A stretch of 20,169 bases of DNA from CAZJGG01 sp964545475 (GCA_964545475.1 CAZJGG010000056.1:1-20169), one strand, 5' to 3'; counted from the first letter of the stretch, positions 1-7,807 are shown. Numbers and translations are program-made. The notes: generated by a model from the sequence alone, not told the origin.

Positions 1-6
1 CTATTT

Positions 7-1677
7 TTAAAGCTCCATAACTATAGCTTCATAAGGCGAAAGCTCTATGTTTTGCCCAGCTTGAACAAAATCCCTGCCGAAGTTCTCGCCGTAATTACAT
101 AGTATATTTTTCTTGCCGTTAATATTTATTGCGCTTGGAATAGTAACTTTTCGAGGTCTGTCGGAAAACAGTAAAATAATTATCCAACTTTTACCCACAT
201 AGCTTCTTAAATAAGCATAAACGTCGGAATCTTCAGTTTCAATTTCTTCATAAGAGCCGTAAGCCATAATAGGGTTATTTTTACGCAAACTAATTAATTC
301 TTTATAGTAATAATAAATTGAGTTTTTGTCCTCTAAGGCAGCTTTTACATTAACTTCCTTATAATTAGGGTTAATCATAAGCCAAGGCTTGCCTGTTGTA
401 AACCCAGCGTTTTGGCTGTCGTCCCATTGTATCGGAGTGCGGCTGTTTTCCCGGCTTAGTCTGTTAAGCTCAATGATGGCCTGTTCTGGGGAAAAACCGT
501 TTTTAAGCATTTCATCATACATAAACTTAGAATTAACGTCGTTATAAGCTTCAATTGAGGGGAAAGGGCAGTTTGTCATGCCAATTTCGTCTCCTTGATA
601 AATAAAAGGAGTTCCGGGTAATGTATGAACCATTGTTGCAATCATTTTAGCGGATTCAACCCGGTATTTGCCGTCATTTCCATAAGTGGAAACGCTTCGT
701 GGCTGGTCATGGCTTCCCACGTATTGGCAAAGCCAGCCACGTTTGTTCCAAACGCCGTCAACCCACCGCTTTATTACTCTTTTAATATTTGAAACCTGGT
801 TGTTGAAATTTTCAATTGTCATTTCAAAATGAATAAACATTGAATAAGCCTTATTTTCTTCTAATACATAAGGAAGAGTCCTTTCTGGGCTGGCTTCAAC
901 TCCCTCGCCAACGGTCATCAAGTCTTTACCTTCTGTTGTGTTTTTCATCATTTCCTGGATAATTTCCAGCATTCCGTCATTATCTGCATAAAATTCCGGG
1001 TCGAAAACATATCCGTCTGCCCGGTTTGGTGCAAGGGGAGAATCAGGTAGACCTTCAGGCTTTTTATAAATATTACATGTATCAACTCTAAAACCGTCAA
1101 TGCCTTTGTCTATCCAAAAATTCATAATATCATAAATTTCCTTGCGAACGTTTGGGTTCTCCCAATTTAAGTCCGGCTGTTTTTTAGAAAAGAGATGGAG
1201 GTAATATTCCCCTGTTTCCTGGTCAAATTCCCATGCAGAGGGGGTGAAAAATGAACCCCAGTTATTTGGTTCTTTGCCGTTTTTGGGCTTGCGCCAAATA
1301 TAATAATCTCTGTAAGGGTTGTCTTTAGCTTTTTTGCTTTCAATAAACCATGGGTGCTCATCAGAAGTGTGGTTTACAACTAGGTCAACAACAACCCGTA
1401 AATCTCTGTTATGGGCTTCTTTCATTAGCTCGTCAAAATCCGCAAGTGAGCCGAATTCTTTCATAATATCTCTGTAATTAGAAATGTCATATCCGTTGTC
1501 ATCATTTGGCGATTCATAAAAGGGGCAGAGCCAAATGGCTGTTACGCCCAAATCCTTCAAATAATCAAGCCTGTTAATAATTCCTTGTAAATCACCTATG
1601 CCGTCGCCGTTTGTGTCTTGAAAACTTCGAGGATAAATTTGATAAATAACCGCATCTTTCCACCATTTTTTTACCAT
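7..1677 (-). CDS. GH13 alpha-glucosidase (maltase-like, oligo-1,6-glucosidase family)
   Basis: A 556-residue cytoplasmic glycoside hydrolase (no signal peptide) expected to release glucose from short alpha-glucosides. An N-terminal (beta/alpha)8 barrel starts at residue 8; the calcium-type loop DTNGDGIGD lies at 21-29. GH13 region I has D98 and H103, region II the nucleophile D199, region III the acid/base E258, and region IV H323-D324. The QPDLNW motif at 167-172 marks the oligo-1,6-glucosidase/alpha-glucosidase group. T200 directly after the nucleophile, where isomaltases have Val, and the following LPDSP segment (210-214) resemble yeast maltases, so alpha-1,4 preference is inferred. Length matches the family (about 550-560). 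The ATG at 1677 has GGAG 8 bases upstream. It lies 66 bp after the M23 gene, separated by a hairpin, and I saw no convincing promoter of its own. The family is nearly certain; the exact substrate is not. Confidence 0.93.
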   Translation of the reverse strand: MVKKWWKDAVIYQIYPRSFQDTNGDGIGDLQGIINRLDYLKDLGVTAIWLCPFYESPNDDNGYDISNYRDIMKEFGSLADFDELMKEAHNRDLRVVVDLVVNHTSDEHPWFIESKKAKDNPYRDYYIWRKPKNGKEPNNWGSFFTPSAWEFDQETGEYYLHLFSKKQPDLNWENPNVRKEIYDIMNFWIDKGIDGFRVDTCNIYKKPEGLPDSPLAPNRADGYVFDPEFYADNDGMLEIIQEMMKNTTEGKDLMTVGEGVEASPERTLPYVLEENKAYSMFIHFEMTIENFNNQVSNIKRVIKRWVDGVWNKRGWLCQYVGSHDQPRSVSTYGNDGKYRVESAKMIATMVHTLPGTPFIYQGDEIGMTNCPFPSIEAYNDVNSKFMYDEMLKNGFSPEQAIIELNRLSRENSRTPIQWDDSQNAGFTTGKPWLMINPNYKEVNVKAALEDKNSIYYYYKELISLRKNNPIMAYGSYEEIETEDSDVYAYLRSYVGKSWIIILLFSDRPRKVTIPSAININGKKNILCNYGENFGRDFVQAGQNIELSPYEAIVMEL

Positions 1678-1708
1678 TTAAATAACTCCATTCATTTAAA
1701 AATGATAA

Positions 1709-1737
1709 GGCTTAATGAATATTCTATCCATTAAGCC
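1709..1737 (-). terminator. Hairpin between the M23 gene and the GH13 gene
   Basis: A perfect 9-bp stem (GGCTTAATG / CATTAAGCC) with an 11-base loop lies just after the M23 stop. Leftward, the following sequence is TTATCATTTTT, a broken U-tract; rightward it is a better run, GATTTTTTATTTT. It may be a leaky terminator that lets some ftsEX-M23 transcript reach the GH13 gene, which shows no obvious promoter. Confidence 0.6.
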
Positions 1738-1743
1738 GATTTT

Positions 1744-2907
1744 TTATTTTAAATAACTAACAGGGTTAGTTGTTTTACCCTTTACACGCACCTCAAAGTG
1801 TAAATGAGGACCGGTAGAATAACCTGTAGACCCAACTTTTGCTATATTTTCTCCACGTTTAACTTTTTGACCTACTTTTACGTTTATTTTTGAACAATGT
1901 GCATATAATGTACTTAAGCCGTTGCCATGGTCGACTACTACTGTTAAGCCGTACCCGCTCTGCCTCCCTGTTGAAATAACTGTTCCGCCCTCAGCGGATA
2001 CAATTGACGAGCCAGACGGGGCAGGGATGTCAACACCTTTATGAAACTCAATTTTTTTACTTATAGGGTGTTTTCGGTTGCCATAATTTGATGTTATTTT
2101 ACCCCTTGCCGGAACAGGCCAAGCAAGTTTACCGCCTTTATAGGAGGCTGCCACTGTAGTGTTTTTTGCTTTTGCAGCGGCTTCTGCTTCTTTTTGCTTT
2201 TTGCTTATCATAGAGGAAATGTTTTTGTCAGTATCATTAAGGTTTTTAATCATTTCCGCATATTTATCCTGGTCTTTTTCTAGGCGGTTGACAATCTGTT
2301 TCTTTTGCGCTAAAGCTTCTTCAAGGTTTGCTTGCTTTGCGCTTTTTTGGTTTGATAGTATTTGCATTTCTGTTTTTTGAAGCTCTGTTTCATCAAGCTT
2401 AATTTTAATAGTCTTTTCGGACTCTTGCAAAGAGGTTAAAATCTTCTGGTCATAAGCCACAATTCTGTTTACATATTCAATTCTGTTTGCTAAGTCTGCA
2501 AAATCTTTTGAACTAAACAGAACATCTAAATAACCGGTTTTTCCTCGCATGTACATAAACCTTACTCGGTTTTTAAAAAGTTCGAGCTGTTTGTTCTTTT
2601 CTTCAATGGAACTGTCAAGCTCTTGCTTTGTTGAATCGTAAAGTTCTTTTGTTTTGTCAAGCTCTCTGTTTATAACTTCTAGCTCTTCTGTAACTATATC
2701 AAGGTCAGCGTCTACTGCAAGCATTTCCGCAACAGCCGAAGTTTTTTCTTGTTTTGTGCTTTCAAGCAGCTTTTGTGCTTCTGTTTGTTGCTTTTTAACA
2801 TTAGTTTTTTTGTTTTGTAAATCTTTTATAGTACTTGCGTATACGGGAACAGCTGTTCCCGACGCAAGAATTAAAGCGGTAATAAATGAAATAATAAATC
2901 TTTTCAA
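1744..2907 (-). CDS. Secreted coiled-coil M23 (LytM-type) peptidoglycan hydrolase, FtsEX partner
   Basis: A 387-residue exported protein of the EnvC/PcsB/CwlO class. A signal peptide covers residues 1-24 (MKRF, hydrophobic core, VYA). A long Lys/Glu-rich coiled coil occupies about 26-245, with a short non-coiled region near 115-140. The C-terminal M23 domain spans about 260-387. Zinc and catalytic residues are intact: H289 and D293 in HKGVD, H337 in the YAH motif, and H368/H370 in GPHLHFE. It should therefore be an active endopeptidase rather than an inactive EnvC-like activator. It follows ftsX by 21 bp. In streptococci and Bacillus, FtsEX controls PcsB or CwlO through a coiled coil, so this is the inferred FtsEX-controlled hydrolase, although the catalytic fold differs from those NlpC/P60 or CHAP enzymes. 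The start is TTG at 2907 with AGGAGG 8 bases upstream. Confidence 0.93.
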   Translation of the reverse strand: MKRFIISFITALILASGTAVPVYASTIKDLQNKKTNVKKQQTEAQKLLESTKQEKTSAVAEMLAVDADLDIVTEELEVINRELDKTKELYDSTKQELDSSIEEKNKQLELFKNRVRFMYMRGKTGYLDVLFSSKDFADLANRIEYVNRIVAYDQKILTSLQESEKTIKIKLDETELQKTEMQILSNQKSAKQANLEEALAQKKQIVNRLEKDQDKYAEMIKNLNDTDKNISSMISKKQKEAEAAAKAKNTTVAASYKGGKLAWPVPARGKITSNYGNRKHPISKKIEFHKGVDIPAPSGSSIVSAEGGTVISTGRQSGYGLTVVVDHGNGLSTLYAHCSKINVKVGQKVKRGENIAKVGSTGYSTGPHLHFEVRVKGKTTNPVSYLK

Positions 2908-2928
2908 ACTTTGAACCTCCTAGTTAGC

Positions 2929-3837
2929 CTAAGCCTTTAAATACTTGCTTAAGCTGGTAACGCTTCCAATTACCCCCACGAAAATGCCGATAAACAACCC
3001 AAGAGGGATTAAAACCCCAAAAATTGCGCCGCTTGAGTGGAAAGCGACCATGCTTTCCAGCATTTTTACTTGAGAATTTATGGTTGAAATGGCCTTGCCG
3101 TAACTTATCCAGCACAATGTTATAGGAATAATAGCACCGATAATTCCTATTAGTATGCCTTCAATAATAAAGGGCCAACGAATAAACCAATCGGTTGCGC
3201 CAATATACTTCATAATAACAATTTCCATTCTTCTGCTGTTAACGGTGATTTTTATTGTATTAATTATAATAACAACAGAGACAATAATAAGACCTAAAAT
3301 TATTATAATACTAAAAATCCTGATTCCGGTATTTAAATTAGTAATAAAATTAATAATTTCCTGGTCTCGTTTAATTTCTTCAATGCCTAAAGGTTTAAGT
3401 TTATCAAGCTCTTTGGCAACATAGCTTTCGCTCTTAACATCTTTTAAAGTTATTGAAAACGTTCTTGGCATAGGGTTATCAAGCTCTAAGCCATCTAAAA
3501 GGTGTTTATTGTCATCCCCAAGGCTTTCTTTAAAATTTTCCAAAGCTTTGTCTGCGGGGATGTATATAACCTCTTTTATGCCTTCAATAGATGTAATTTT
3601 TTCATGCAGAACAGGCACTTGCTCCGCAGGCACGTCTTCTTTTATATATGCAGACAAATTTATTGAACTTTCAACCTGTTTTAAAAAATAATCAATGTTT
3701 GCTGCAATGCAATAGGATATTGAAACAATAAATATGCATGACATAACCGTAACAATAGAGGCAAGCGCCATAAGTCTGTTTCTAAGCAGGCTTACGGAGG
3801 CTTCCCTAATATAATAACTTAAACTTCTAAACTTCAT
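2929..3837 (-). CDS. ftsX: Cell division ABC transporter permease-like protein FtsX
   Basis: A 302-residue membrane protein that couples FtsE ATP hydrolysis to extracellular peptidoglycan hydrolase activity. It has the FtsX layout: a cytoplasmic N-terminus, TM1 about 22-45, a large extracellular loop about 46-170, then three more membrane segments near 172-196, 223-246 and 272-293. The segment between TM2 and TM3 (RRMEIVIMKYIGAT) is the conserved cytoplasmic FtsX/MacB coupling region that contacts the ATPase. The start overlaps the end of ftsE by 11 bp, implying translational coupling, with AAGGCGG upstream inside ftsE. The M23 hydrolase gene follows directly. Length and topology are normal for Gram-positive FtsX. 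Confidence 0.96.
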   Translation of the reverse strand: MKFRSLSYYIREASVSLLRNRLMALASIVTVMSCIFIVSISYCIAANIDYFLKQVESSINLSAYIKEDVPAEQVPVLHEKITSIEGIKEVIYIPADKALENFKESLGDDNKHLLDGLELDNPMPRTFSITLKDVKSESYVAKELDKLKPLGIEEIKRDQEIINFITNLNTGIRIFSIIIILGLIIVSVVIIINTIKITVNSRRMEIVIMKYIGATDWFIRWPFIIEGILIGIIGAIIPITLCWISYGKAISTINSQVKMLESMVAFHSSGAIFGVLIPLGLFIGIFVGVIGSVTSLSKYLKA

Positions 3838-4513
3838 CGCTGTAACCGCCTTTTTCGATGTCGCGTAATATTGTGCCGTGTTTTAACGTTATTACTCGTT
3901 TTTTCATCTGGTCCACAATTTCTTTTGCGTGGGTTGCTACAACGACTGTTGTGCCTCTGTCATTAATATCTTCAAGCAAATTCATAATTTCCCACGCTGT
4001 ATCGGGGTCTAAATTTCCCGTTGGTTCATCGCAAAGTAAAAGTGCGGGTTTGTTAACTATTGCCCTTGCAAGGCTTGTTCTTTGCTGTTCTCCCCCAGAA
4101 AGCTGGTTAGGATAGGCTTTTGCTTTTTTTTGCAGCCCAACCATTGCAAGTATGGCTGGTACGTTTCTTCTTATATCCCGGCTGCTGGCTTGAACAATTT
4201 GCATAGCAAACGCTACGTTTTCATATACTGTTTTATTTGGCAGCAAACGAAAATCCTGAAATACAACGCCCATTTTGCGCCTAAAAAATGGAAGCTCATT
4301 TCTTGTAAGCTGGCTAAGCCTAGTATTATTAATAATTATTTCTCCGCTTGAAGGCTCTATCTCTTTAAGCAAAAGACGCATCAAAGTGGACTTTCCTGAG
4401 CCGCTGGTACCTACAATAAATGCGAATTCCCCTTTTAATATCTCAAGGTTAATTTGTTCAACACCTTTTGCATCATTTTCGTAAATTTTCGTAACATCTT
4501 CGATGTAAATCAA
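3827..4513 (-). CDS. ftsE: Cell division ATP-binding protein FtsE
   Basis: A 228-residue ABC ATPase that partners FtsX at the inner face of the membrane. Motifs: Walker A GTSGSGKS at 35-42, Q-loop Q86, ABC signature LSGGEQQR at 138-145, Walker B plus catalytic Glu LLLCDEP at 158-164, D-loop NLDP, and switch H195. The sequence VVFQDFRLLP after Walker A is typical of FtsE. Length is standard. The start is TTG at 4513 with AAAGGG about 8 bases upstream; no ATG in this frame is better placed. It is the first gene of the leftward operon, with a good sigma-A-like promoter at 4575-4603. Confidence 0.96.
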   Translation of the reverse strand: MIYIEDVTKIYENDAKGVEQINLEILKGEFAFIVGTSGSGKSTLMRLLLKEIEPSSGEIIINNTRLSQLTRNELPFFRRKMGVVFQDFRLLPNKTVYENVAFAMQIVQASSRDIRRNVPAILAMVGLQKKAKAYPNQLSGGEQQRTSLARAIVNKPALLLCDEPTGNLDPDTAWEIMNLLEDINDRGTTVVVATHAKEIVDQMKKRVITLKHGTILRDIEKGGYSDEV

Positions 4514-4574
4514 AGCTTACACCCTTTCAAATGCAGGTTTGAGTGCATAATATTAAATTAATTTTTATGAAACA

Positions 4575-4603
4575 ATTATAACAGAATATTTCAAATATTA
4601 CAA
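4575..4603 (-). promoter_or_regulatory. Candidate sigma-A promoter of ftsE-ftsX-M23
   Basis: On the minus strand the -35 is TTGTAA (plus 4598-4603), the spacer 17 bases and the -10 a perfect TATAAT (plus 4575-4580). The -10 lies about 60 bases upstream of the ftsE start. The region is very A+T-rich, so chance matches are possible. Confidence 0.55.
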
Positions 4604-4638
4604 TAAAAAAAATATTTTTGAAAATAATAACTTTTACC

Positions 4639-4666
4639 TTTACAAAATTTAAATTTAATATAAAAT
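4639..4666 (+). promoter_or_regulatory. Candidate sigma-A promoter of the HDOD gene
   Basis: TTTACA (4639-4644), a 16-base spacer and TAAAAT (4661-4666), about 38 bases before the preferred ATG at 4705. It lies back to back with the ftsE promoter. Surrounding AT repeats make the exact -10 uncertain. Confidence 0.4.
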
Positions 4667-4704
4667 ATATATATATTCAAAAAAAGGCGAAGGGACGTGT
4701 ACAA

Positions 4705-5934
4705 ATGAAGTTTCTTATAGTGGCCTTACCGTTATTTAATAAGGATATGGCTGTAGAGGCGTATAAAATGCACATGCGTGAAGGAGAGAAGCTTTTCGGA
4801 ACAAGCCATAATCATACTTTTTTAGACGGAGCCATGAACTCATCAGAGCTTGAAATATTAAGCAAAATTGGATTGGATGCTTTTACCGGTGGTAAGCCTA
4901 TCTTTATAAACGTAACAAAGTTTATGCTTCTTGCTGATATAAAGTCTCAATGCAGCGTACCATGTGACAAGATTGTGTTAACAATTGACCAATCTGTTAC
5001 TGAAGATGCTTCTTATGTTGAAATTTGCAATGCTGTTAAAGAACACGGGTTTAAGCTGGCGCTTGAAAACGTGCCTTACACAAGGCAGAACAGACCATTT
5101 TTTAAAATTGCGGATTACATAATAATCGACAGCATGAATAAATCCAGAATGGAAGAAATACGATTTATTTTTTATGATACGCCGAAAGTTATGATAATTT
5201 TAAAAAATATTGTGTCAAAAGAGGAATTTGACGTTCTTAAAAGCTATTCAAATTCGTTATATGAAGGTAAATTTTATAACGAACCTATAACCAAAGGCGC
5301 TACAACTGTTTCTCCGCTTAAAACTAATTTAATGCATTTGCTTAAAATTGCCGGAGACGAAGATTTTGACTTAAACGAGGTTGCAAGCGTTATTCAAAGA
5401 GATACATCTTTAACTATTTCAATGCTTAAATTTATTAATTCTGCTGCAAGTGGCTCAAGAAACAAAATAAATTCTATAAAAAACGCTATTGCATTTCTTG
5501 GGCAGAAAGAAGTTAGAAAGTGGATTATGGTTGCTGTTTCAACAAAGCTCGCAGCAGACAAACCAAATGAAATTACAAAACTGTCTCTTGTAAGAGCGAA
5601 ATTTGCTGAAAATTTGTCTAAATATTTTGAAATGGCAATTTTATCTCCAAGCCTGTTTTTGCTTGGATTATTTTCCATGCTTGATGTTATTTTAGAGCTT
5701 CCTATGGAAAAAGCGGTTAAAGAAATATTTGTAAATGACATGATTTCCGATGCCCTAGTTAAAAAAAGCGGAAAGCTTTACGTTGTTTTAGAATTAATCA
5801 TTGCATATGAGCGGGCGGATTGGGAAAAGGTAGCTTACTTAATGGTTCTTAATGAAATTAATCCTTCGGATATTTCTGAATGCTTTATCGATGCATTGGA
5901 GTGGTATAAAGAATTGCTTGAAAATATATCGTAG
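4705..5934 (+). CDS. EAL-like/HDOD domain signalling protein (YuxH type)
   Basis: A 409-residue cytoplasmic protein with two parts. Residues 1 to about 200 resemble a shrunken EAL domain of the YuxH type (opening MKFLIVALPLFNKD, then IFINVTKF at 66-73, VLTIDQS at 91-97 and LALENV at 118-123). The catalytic EAL signature is lost (EAYKMHMR at 18-25), so it should not cleave cyclic-di-GMP. Residues about 205-390 are an HDOD domain, beginning LLKIAGDEDFDLNEVASVI and including SMLKFINSA and IKNAIAFLG; HDOD domains are non-catalytic HD relatives used in signalling. The role here is unknown. The ATG at 4705 is chosen because GAAGGGA lies about 9 bases upstream; an in-frame TTG at 4618 would add 29 AT-rich residues with no ribosome site. 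It is divergent from ftsE, and the symporter after it has its own promoter. Confidence 0.85.
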   Translation: MKFLIVALPLFNKDMAVEAYKMHMREGEKLFGTSHNHTFLDGAMNSSELEILSKIGLDAFTGGKPIFINVTKFMLLADIKSQCSVPCDKIVLTIDQSVTEDASYVEICNAVKEHGFKLALENVPYTRQNRPFFKIADYIIIDSMNKSRMEEIRFIFYDTPKVMIILKNIVSKEEFDVLKSYSNSLYEGKFYNEPITKGATTVSPLKTNLMHLLKIAGDEDFDLNEVASVIQRDTSLTISMLKFINSAASGSRNKINSIKNAIAFLGQKEVRKWIMVAVSTKLAADKPNEITKLSLVRAKFAENLSKYFEMAILSPSLFLLGLFSMLDVILELPMEKAVKEIFVNDMISDALVKKSGKLYVVLELIIAYERADWEKVAYLMVLNEINPSDISECFIDALEWYKELLENIS

Positions 5935-6008
5935 ATAGTTAATATTGCTTGGGAAATTGGTTTCTCTAAATTTAACATATAATTTTTAATAAAAAAGTTA
6001 TATTTCTC

Positions 6009-6037
6009 TTGAATTTTTCATAAATATAGTATATTAT
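6009..6037 (+). promoter_or_regulatory. Candidate sigma-A promoter of the alanine/glycine symporter
   Basis: TTGAAT (6009-6014), 17-base spacer, TATTAT (6032-6037). The expected start near 6044 gives a 5' leader of about 65 bases before the GTG at 6110. Confidence 0.5.
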
Positions 6038-6055
6038 TATATCAAATTCTAAATG

Positions 6056-6084
6056 AGGAGGGTAGAGTGATTCTATTTATTTAA
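6056..6084 (+). promoter_or_regulatory. Unassigned strong Shine-Dalgarno and possible leader mini-ORF
   Basis: GAGGAGGG at 6055-6062 is a near-perfect ribosome site that is not at the right distance from the symporter start (6110), which has its own GGGAGG at 6095-6100. It could serve a five-codon frame, GTG at 6067 to TAA at 6084 (fMet-I-L-F-I), or act as a 5' mRNA-stabilising SD about 12 bases from the predicted transcript start. The function is inference only. Confidence 0.3.
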
Positions 6085-6109
6085 AAAAGAGAATGGGAGG
6101 CTTGATTTT

Positions 6110-7585
6110 GTGGAGGCAATTAACAGTATTATCGGAACAGTGAATGGCTTAGTTTGGAGTCCGGCTCTTGTGTACCTTTGCTTGTTAACAGGATTGTATT
6201 TTTCAATCAGAACAGGCTTTTTGCAAGCAAGAATGCTAAAACCTATGGTTGGTCTTATGTTTCAAGGCAAAAGTTCTGAAAAGGGAATATCTTCCTTTCA
6301 AGCATTAACGGTTGCTCTTTCCGGTCGTATCGGCGTTGGTAATATCGCCGGTGTTGCGACGGCTATTTACTGGGGAGGTCCCGGTGCTTTGTTCTGGATG
6401 TGGGCTATTGCATTTTTAGGCGCATCTTCAGCTTTCGTAGAAGCTGCCTTAGCGCAGTTATGGAAAGTAGAAATTGATGGTCAATATCGCGGCGGTCCTG
6501 CATACTACATTGAAAAAGGTATGGGAATGCGTTGGTTCGCAGTTATCTTTGCAGTTTGCTCAATAATTTCTTGTGGTGTATTGCTTCCTGGTGTGCAGTC
6601 AAACGCTATTGCAACGGGAGTTCAAAATGCGTTTAGTGTACCAATGGCTGTTACAGGAGCTATTATCGCTGGTTTCCTTGCATTAATTATTTTCGGCGGT
6701 ATTAAGAGAATTGCAAAATTTGCAGAAATCGTAGTTCCATTTATGGCTGTTATTTACATACTCCTTGCTGTTATTATTGTTATTGTTAACATAGGAAAAC
6801 TTCCGGCGGTTATTTCATTGGTTTTTGGTTCAGCTTTTAACCTTAATTCAACCTTCGGTGGTATTTTAGGCTCAACAATAGCATGGGGCGTTAAAAGAGG
6901 TATTTACTCTAACGAAGCTGGTCAAGGTACAGCACCTCACGCAGCTGCAGGCGCAGAAGTTTCTCACCCTGCTAAGCAAGGCTTAGTTCAAGCATTTTCA
7001 GTTTACATAGACACATTGTTTGTTTGCTCTGCAACAGGTTTTATGATTTTAATGACAAATTCATTCAACACTGTTAACGAAGTTACTGGCAATATTATTG
7101 TAGAAAATGTTCCAGGCTTTGAAAAAGGTCCGGCATTTACTCAAATAGCCGTTAACAAGCTTTTCCATGGCGCAAATTATGTAAATGCATCAGGCGCAGG
7201 TGCGGCGATTGTTGCAATTGCTCTTGCATTTTTCGCTTTCACAACGCTTCTGGCATACTATTACATTTCTGAATGTAATGTTGCTTACATTTTTAAGACA
7301 GAACAAGGTCGTAAAACCGGTATGATAGCATTAAAAGTTCTTATTGTTGCGTTCACGTTCATTTCTTGTGTACGTTCAGCAGATGCTGCTTGGGATTTAG
7401 GCGATATAGGTGTTGGTACAATGGCTTGGCTTAATATTATAGTCATACTGATTTTACAAAAACCAGCCCTTGCTCTTCTTAAAGACTACGAAAAACAAGT
7501 AAAAGAGGGTAAAGACCCTGTATTTAATCCAAACGACATTGGCGTTAAAGATGCAGATCTTTGGCATACAATTAATAAAAATTAG
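6110..7585 (+). CDS. Sodium:alanine/glycine symporter, AGCS family
   Basis: A 491-residue polytopic membrane protein that imports alanine or glycine with sodium (AGCS, the AlsT/DagA/GlyP family). The AGCS hallmark region is plain at about 63-98: FQALTVALSGRIGVGNIAGVA followed by WGGPGALFW. A second hallmark, GVKRGIYSNEAGQGTAPHAA, lies near 260-280. About ten to eleven hydrophobic segments are visible, and the length is normal. The start is GTG at 6110 with GGGAGG 9 bases upstream; TTG at 6108 is out of frame. It appears monocistronic, with a candidate promoter at 6009-6037 and a strong terminator just downstream. Substrate choice between alanine, glycine and others cannot be read from the sequence. 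Confidence 0.95.
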   Translation: MEAINSIIGTVNGLVWSPALVYLCLLTGLYFSIRTGFLQARMLKPMVGLMFQGKSSEKGISSFQALTVALSGRIGVGNIAGVATAIYWGGPGALFWMWAIAFLGASSAFVEAALAQLWKVEIDGQYRGGPAYYIEKGMGMRWFAVIFAVCSIISCGVLLPGVQSNAIATGVQNAFSVPMAVTGAIIAGFLALIIFGGIKRIAKFAEIVVPFMAVIYILLAVIIVIVNIGKLPAVISLVFGSAFNLNSTFGGILGSTIAWGVKRGIYSNEAGQGTAPHAAAGAEVSHPAKQGLVQAFSVYIDTLFVCSATGFMILMTNSFNTVNEVTGNIIVENVPGFEKGPAFTQIAVNKLFHGANYVNASGAGAAIVAIALAFFAFTTLLAYYYISECNVAYIFKTEQGRKTGMIALKVLIVAFTFISCVRSADAAWDLGDIGVGTMAWLNIIVILILQKPALALLKDYEKQVKEGKDPVFNPNDIGVKDADLWHTINKN

Positions 7586-7597
7586 GATACACAAAAT

Positions 7598-7629
7598 AAA
7601 AACAGAGCATATTGAAATGCTCTGTTTTT
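7598..7629 (+). terminator. Bidirectional terminator between the symporter and the DUF951-type gene
   Basis: A perfect 13-bp stem (AAAAACAGAGCAT / ATGCTCTGTTTTT) with a 6-base loop (7611-7616), followed by a T-rich run rightward; the A-run on the other side gives U residues leftward. It lies 12 bp after the symporter stop and just beyond the leftward DUF951-type stop, so it can serve both. Confidence 0.9.
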
Positions 7630-7633
7630 ATTT

Positions 7634-7807
7634 TTACTTTTTTAATGCTTTTTCAAATTTATTCCTTGCAACCATTAAAATTCTGCCACAACTTATACAT
7701 TTTATACAAAAATCTGCCCCAGTACGTAAAATCTCCCATTTATTTTCACCGCAGGGGTGGCTTTTCTTCATTTCAACTATTTGACCTATATTAAAGTTCA
7801 GGGTCAA
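7634..7807 (-). CDS. DUF951-type small zinc-ribbon-like protein
   Basis: A 57-residue protein read directly from the minus strand: TTG at 7807 to TAA at 7634. It matches the DUF951 pattern as I recall it: an opening N-F-N-I-G-Q-I-V-E-M-K-K, then HPCG (17-20), NKWEILRTGADF, and CxxCG (C37, C40, G41). The cysteines (C19, C34, C37, C40) suggest a metal site; C34 is extra, as family members usually have a hydrophobic residue there. Function is unknown. The start overlaps the mscS stop (TTGA), with GGAGG unusually close, only 2 bases from the TTG. A CTG two codons later would have better spacing (8), so the exact start is uncertain. The mscS-DUF951 pairing recurs in Firmicutes as I recall it. Part of the ribF-mscS transcript; the terminator at 7598-7629 follows. 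Confidence 0.85.
   Translation of the reverse strand: MTLNFNIGQIVEMKKSHPCGENKWEILRTGADFCIKCISCGRILMVARNKFEKALKK

Noticed and set aside
2159..2914. Plus-strand open frames inside the M23 gene
   Set aside because: They are Phe/Ser/Cys-rich antisense shadows of the Lys/Glu-rich coiled coil.
5394..5741. Minus-strand open frame of 115 codons inside the HDOD gene
   Set aside because: It is antisense to a well-supported domain, with no ribosome site and no recognisable motif.
5935..6109. Glycine riboswitch ahead of the alanine/glycine symporter
   Set aside because: The leader is too short and A+T-rich, and the GGAGAG/GCCGAAG-type aptamer core is absent.
7612..7794. Plus-strand open frame opposite the DUF951-type gene
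   Set aside because: It starts inside the terminator hairpin and is antisense to a frame with clear family motifs.
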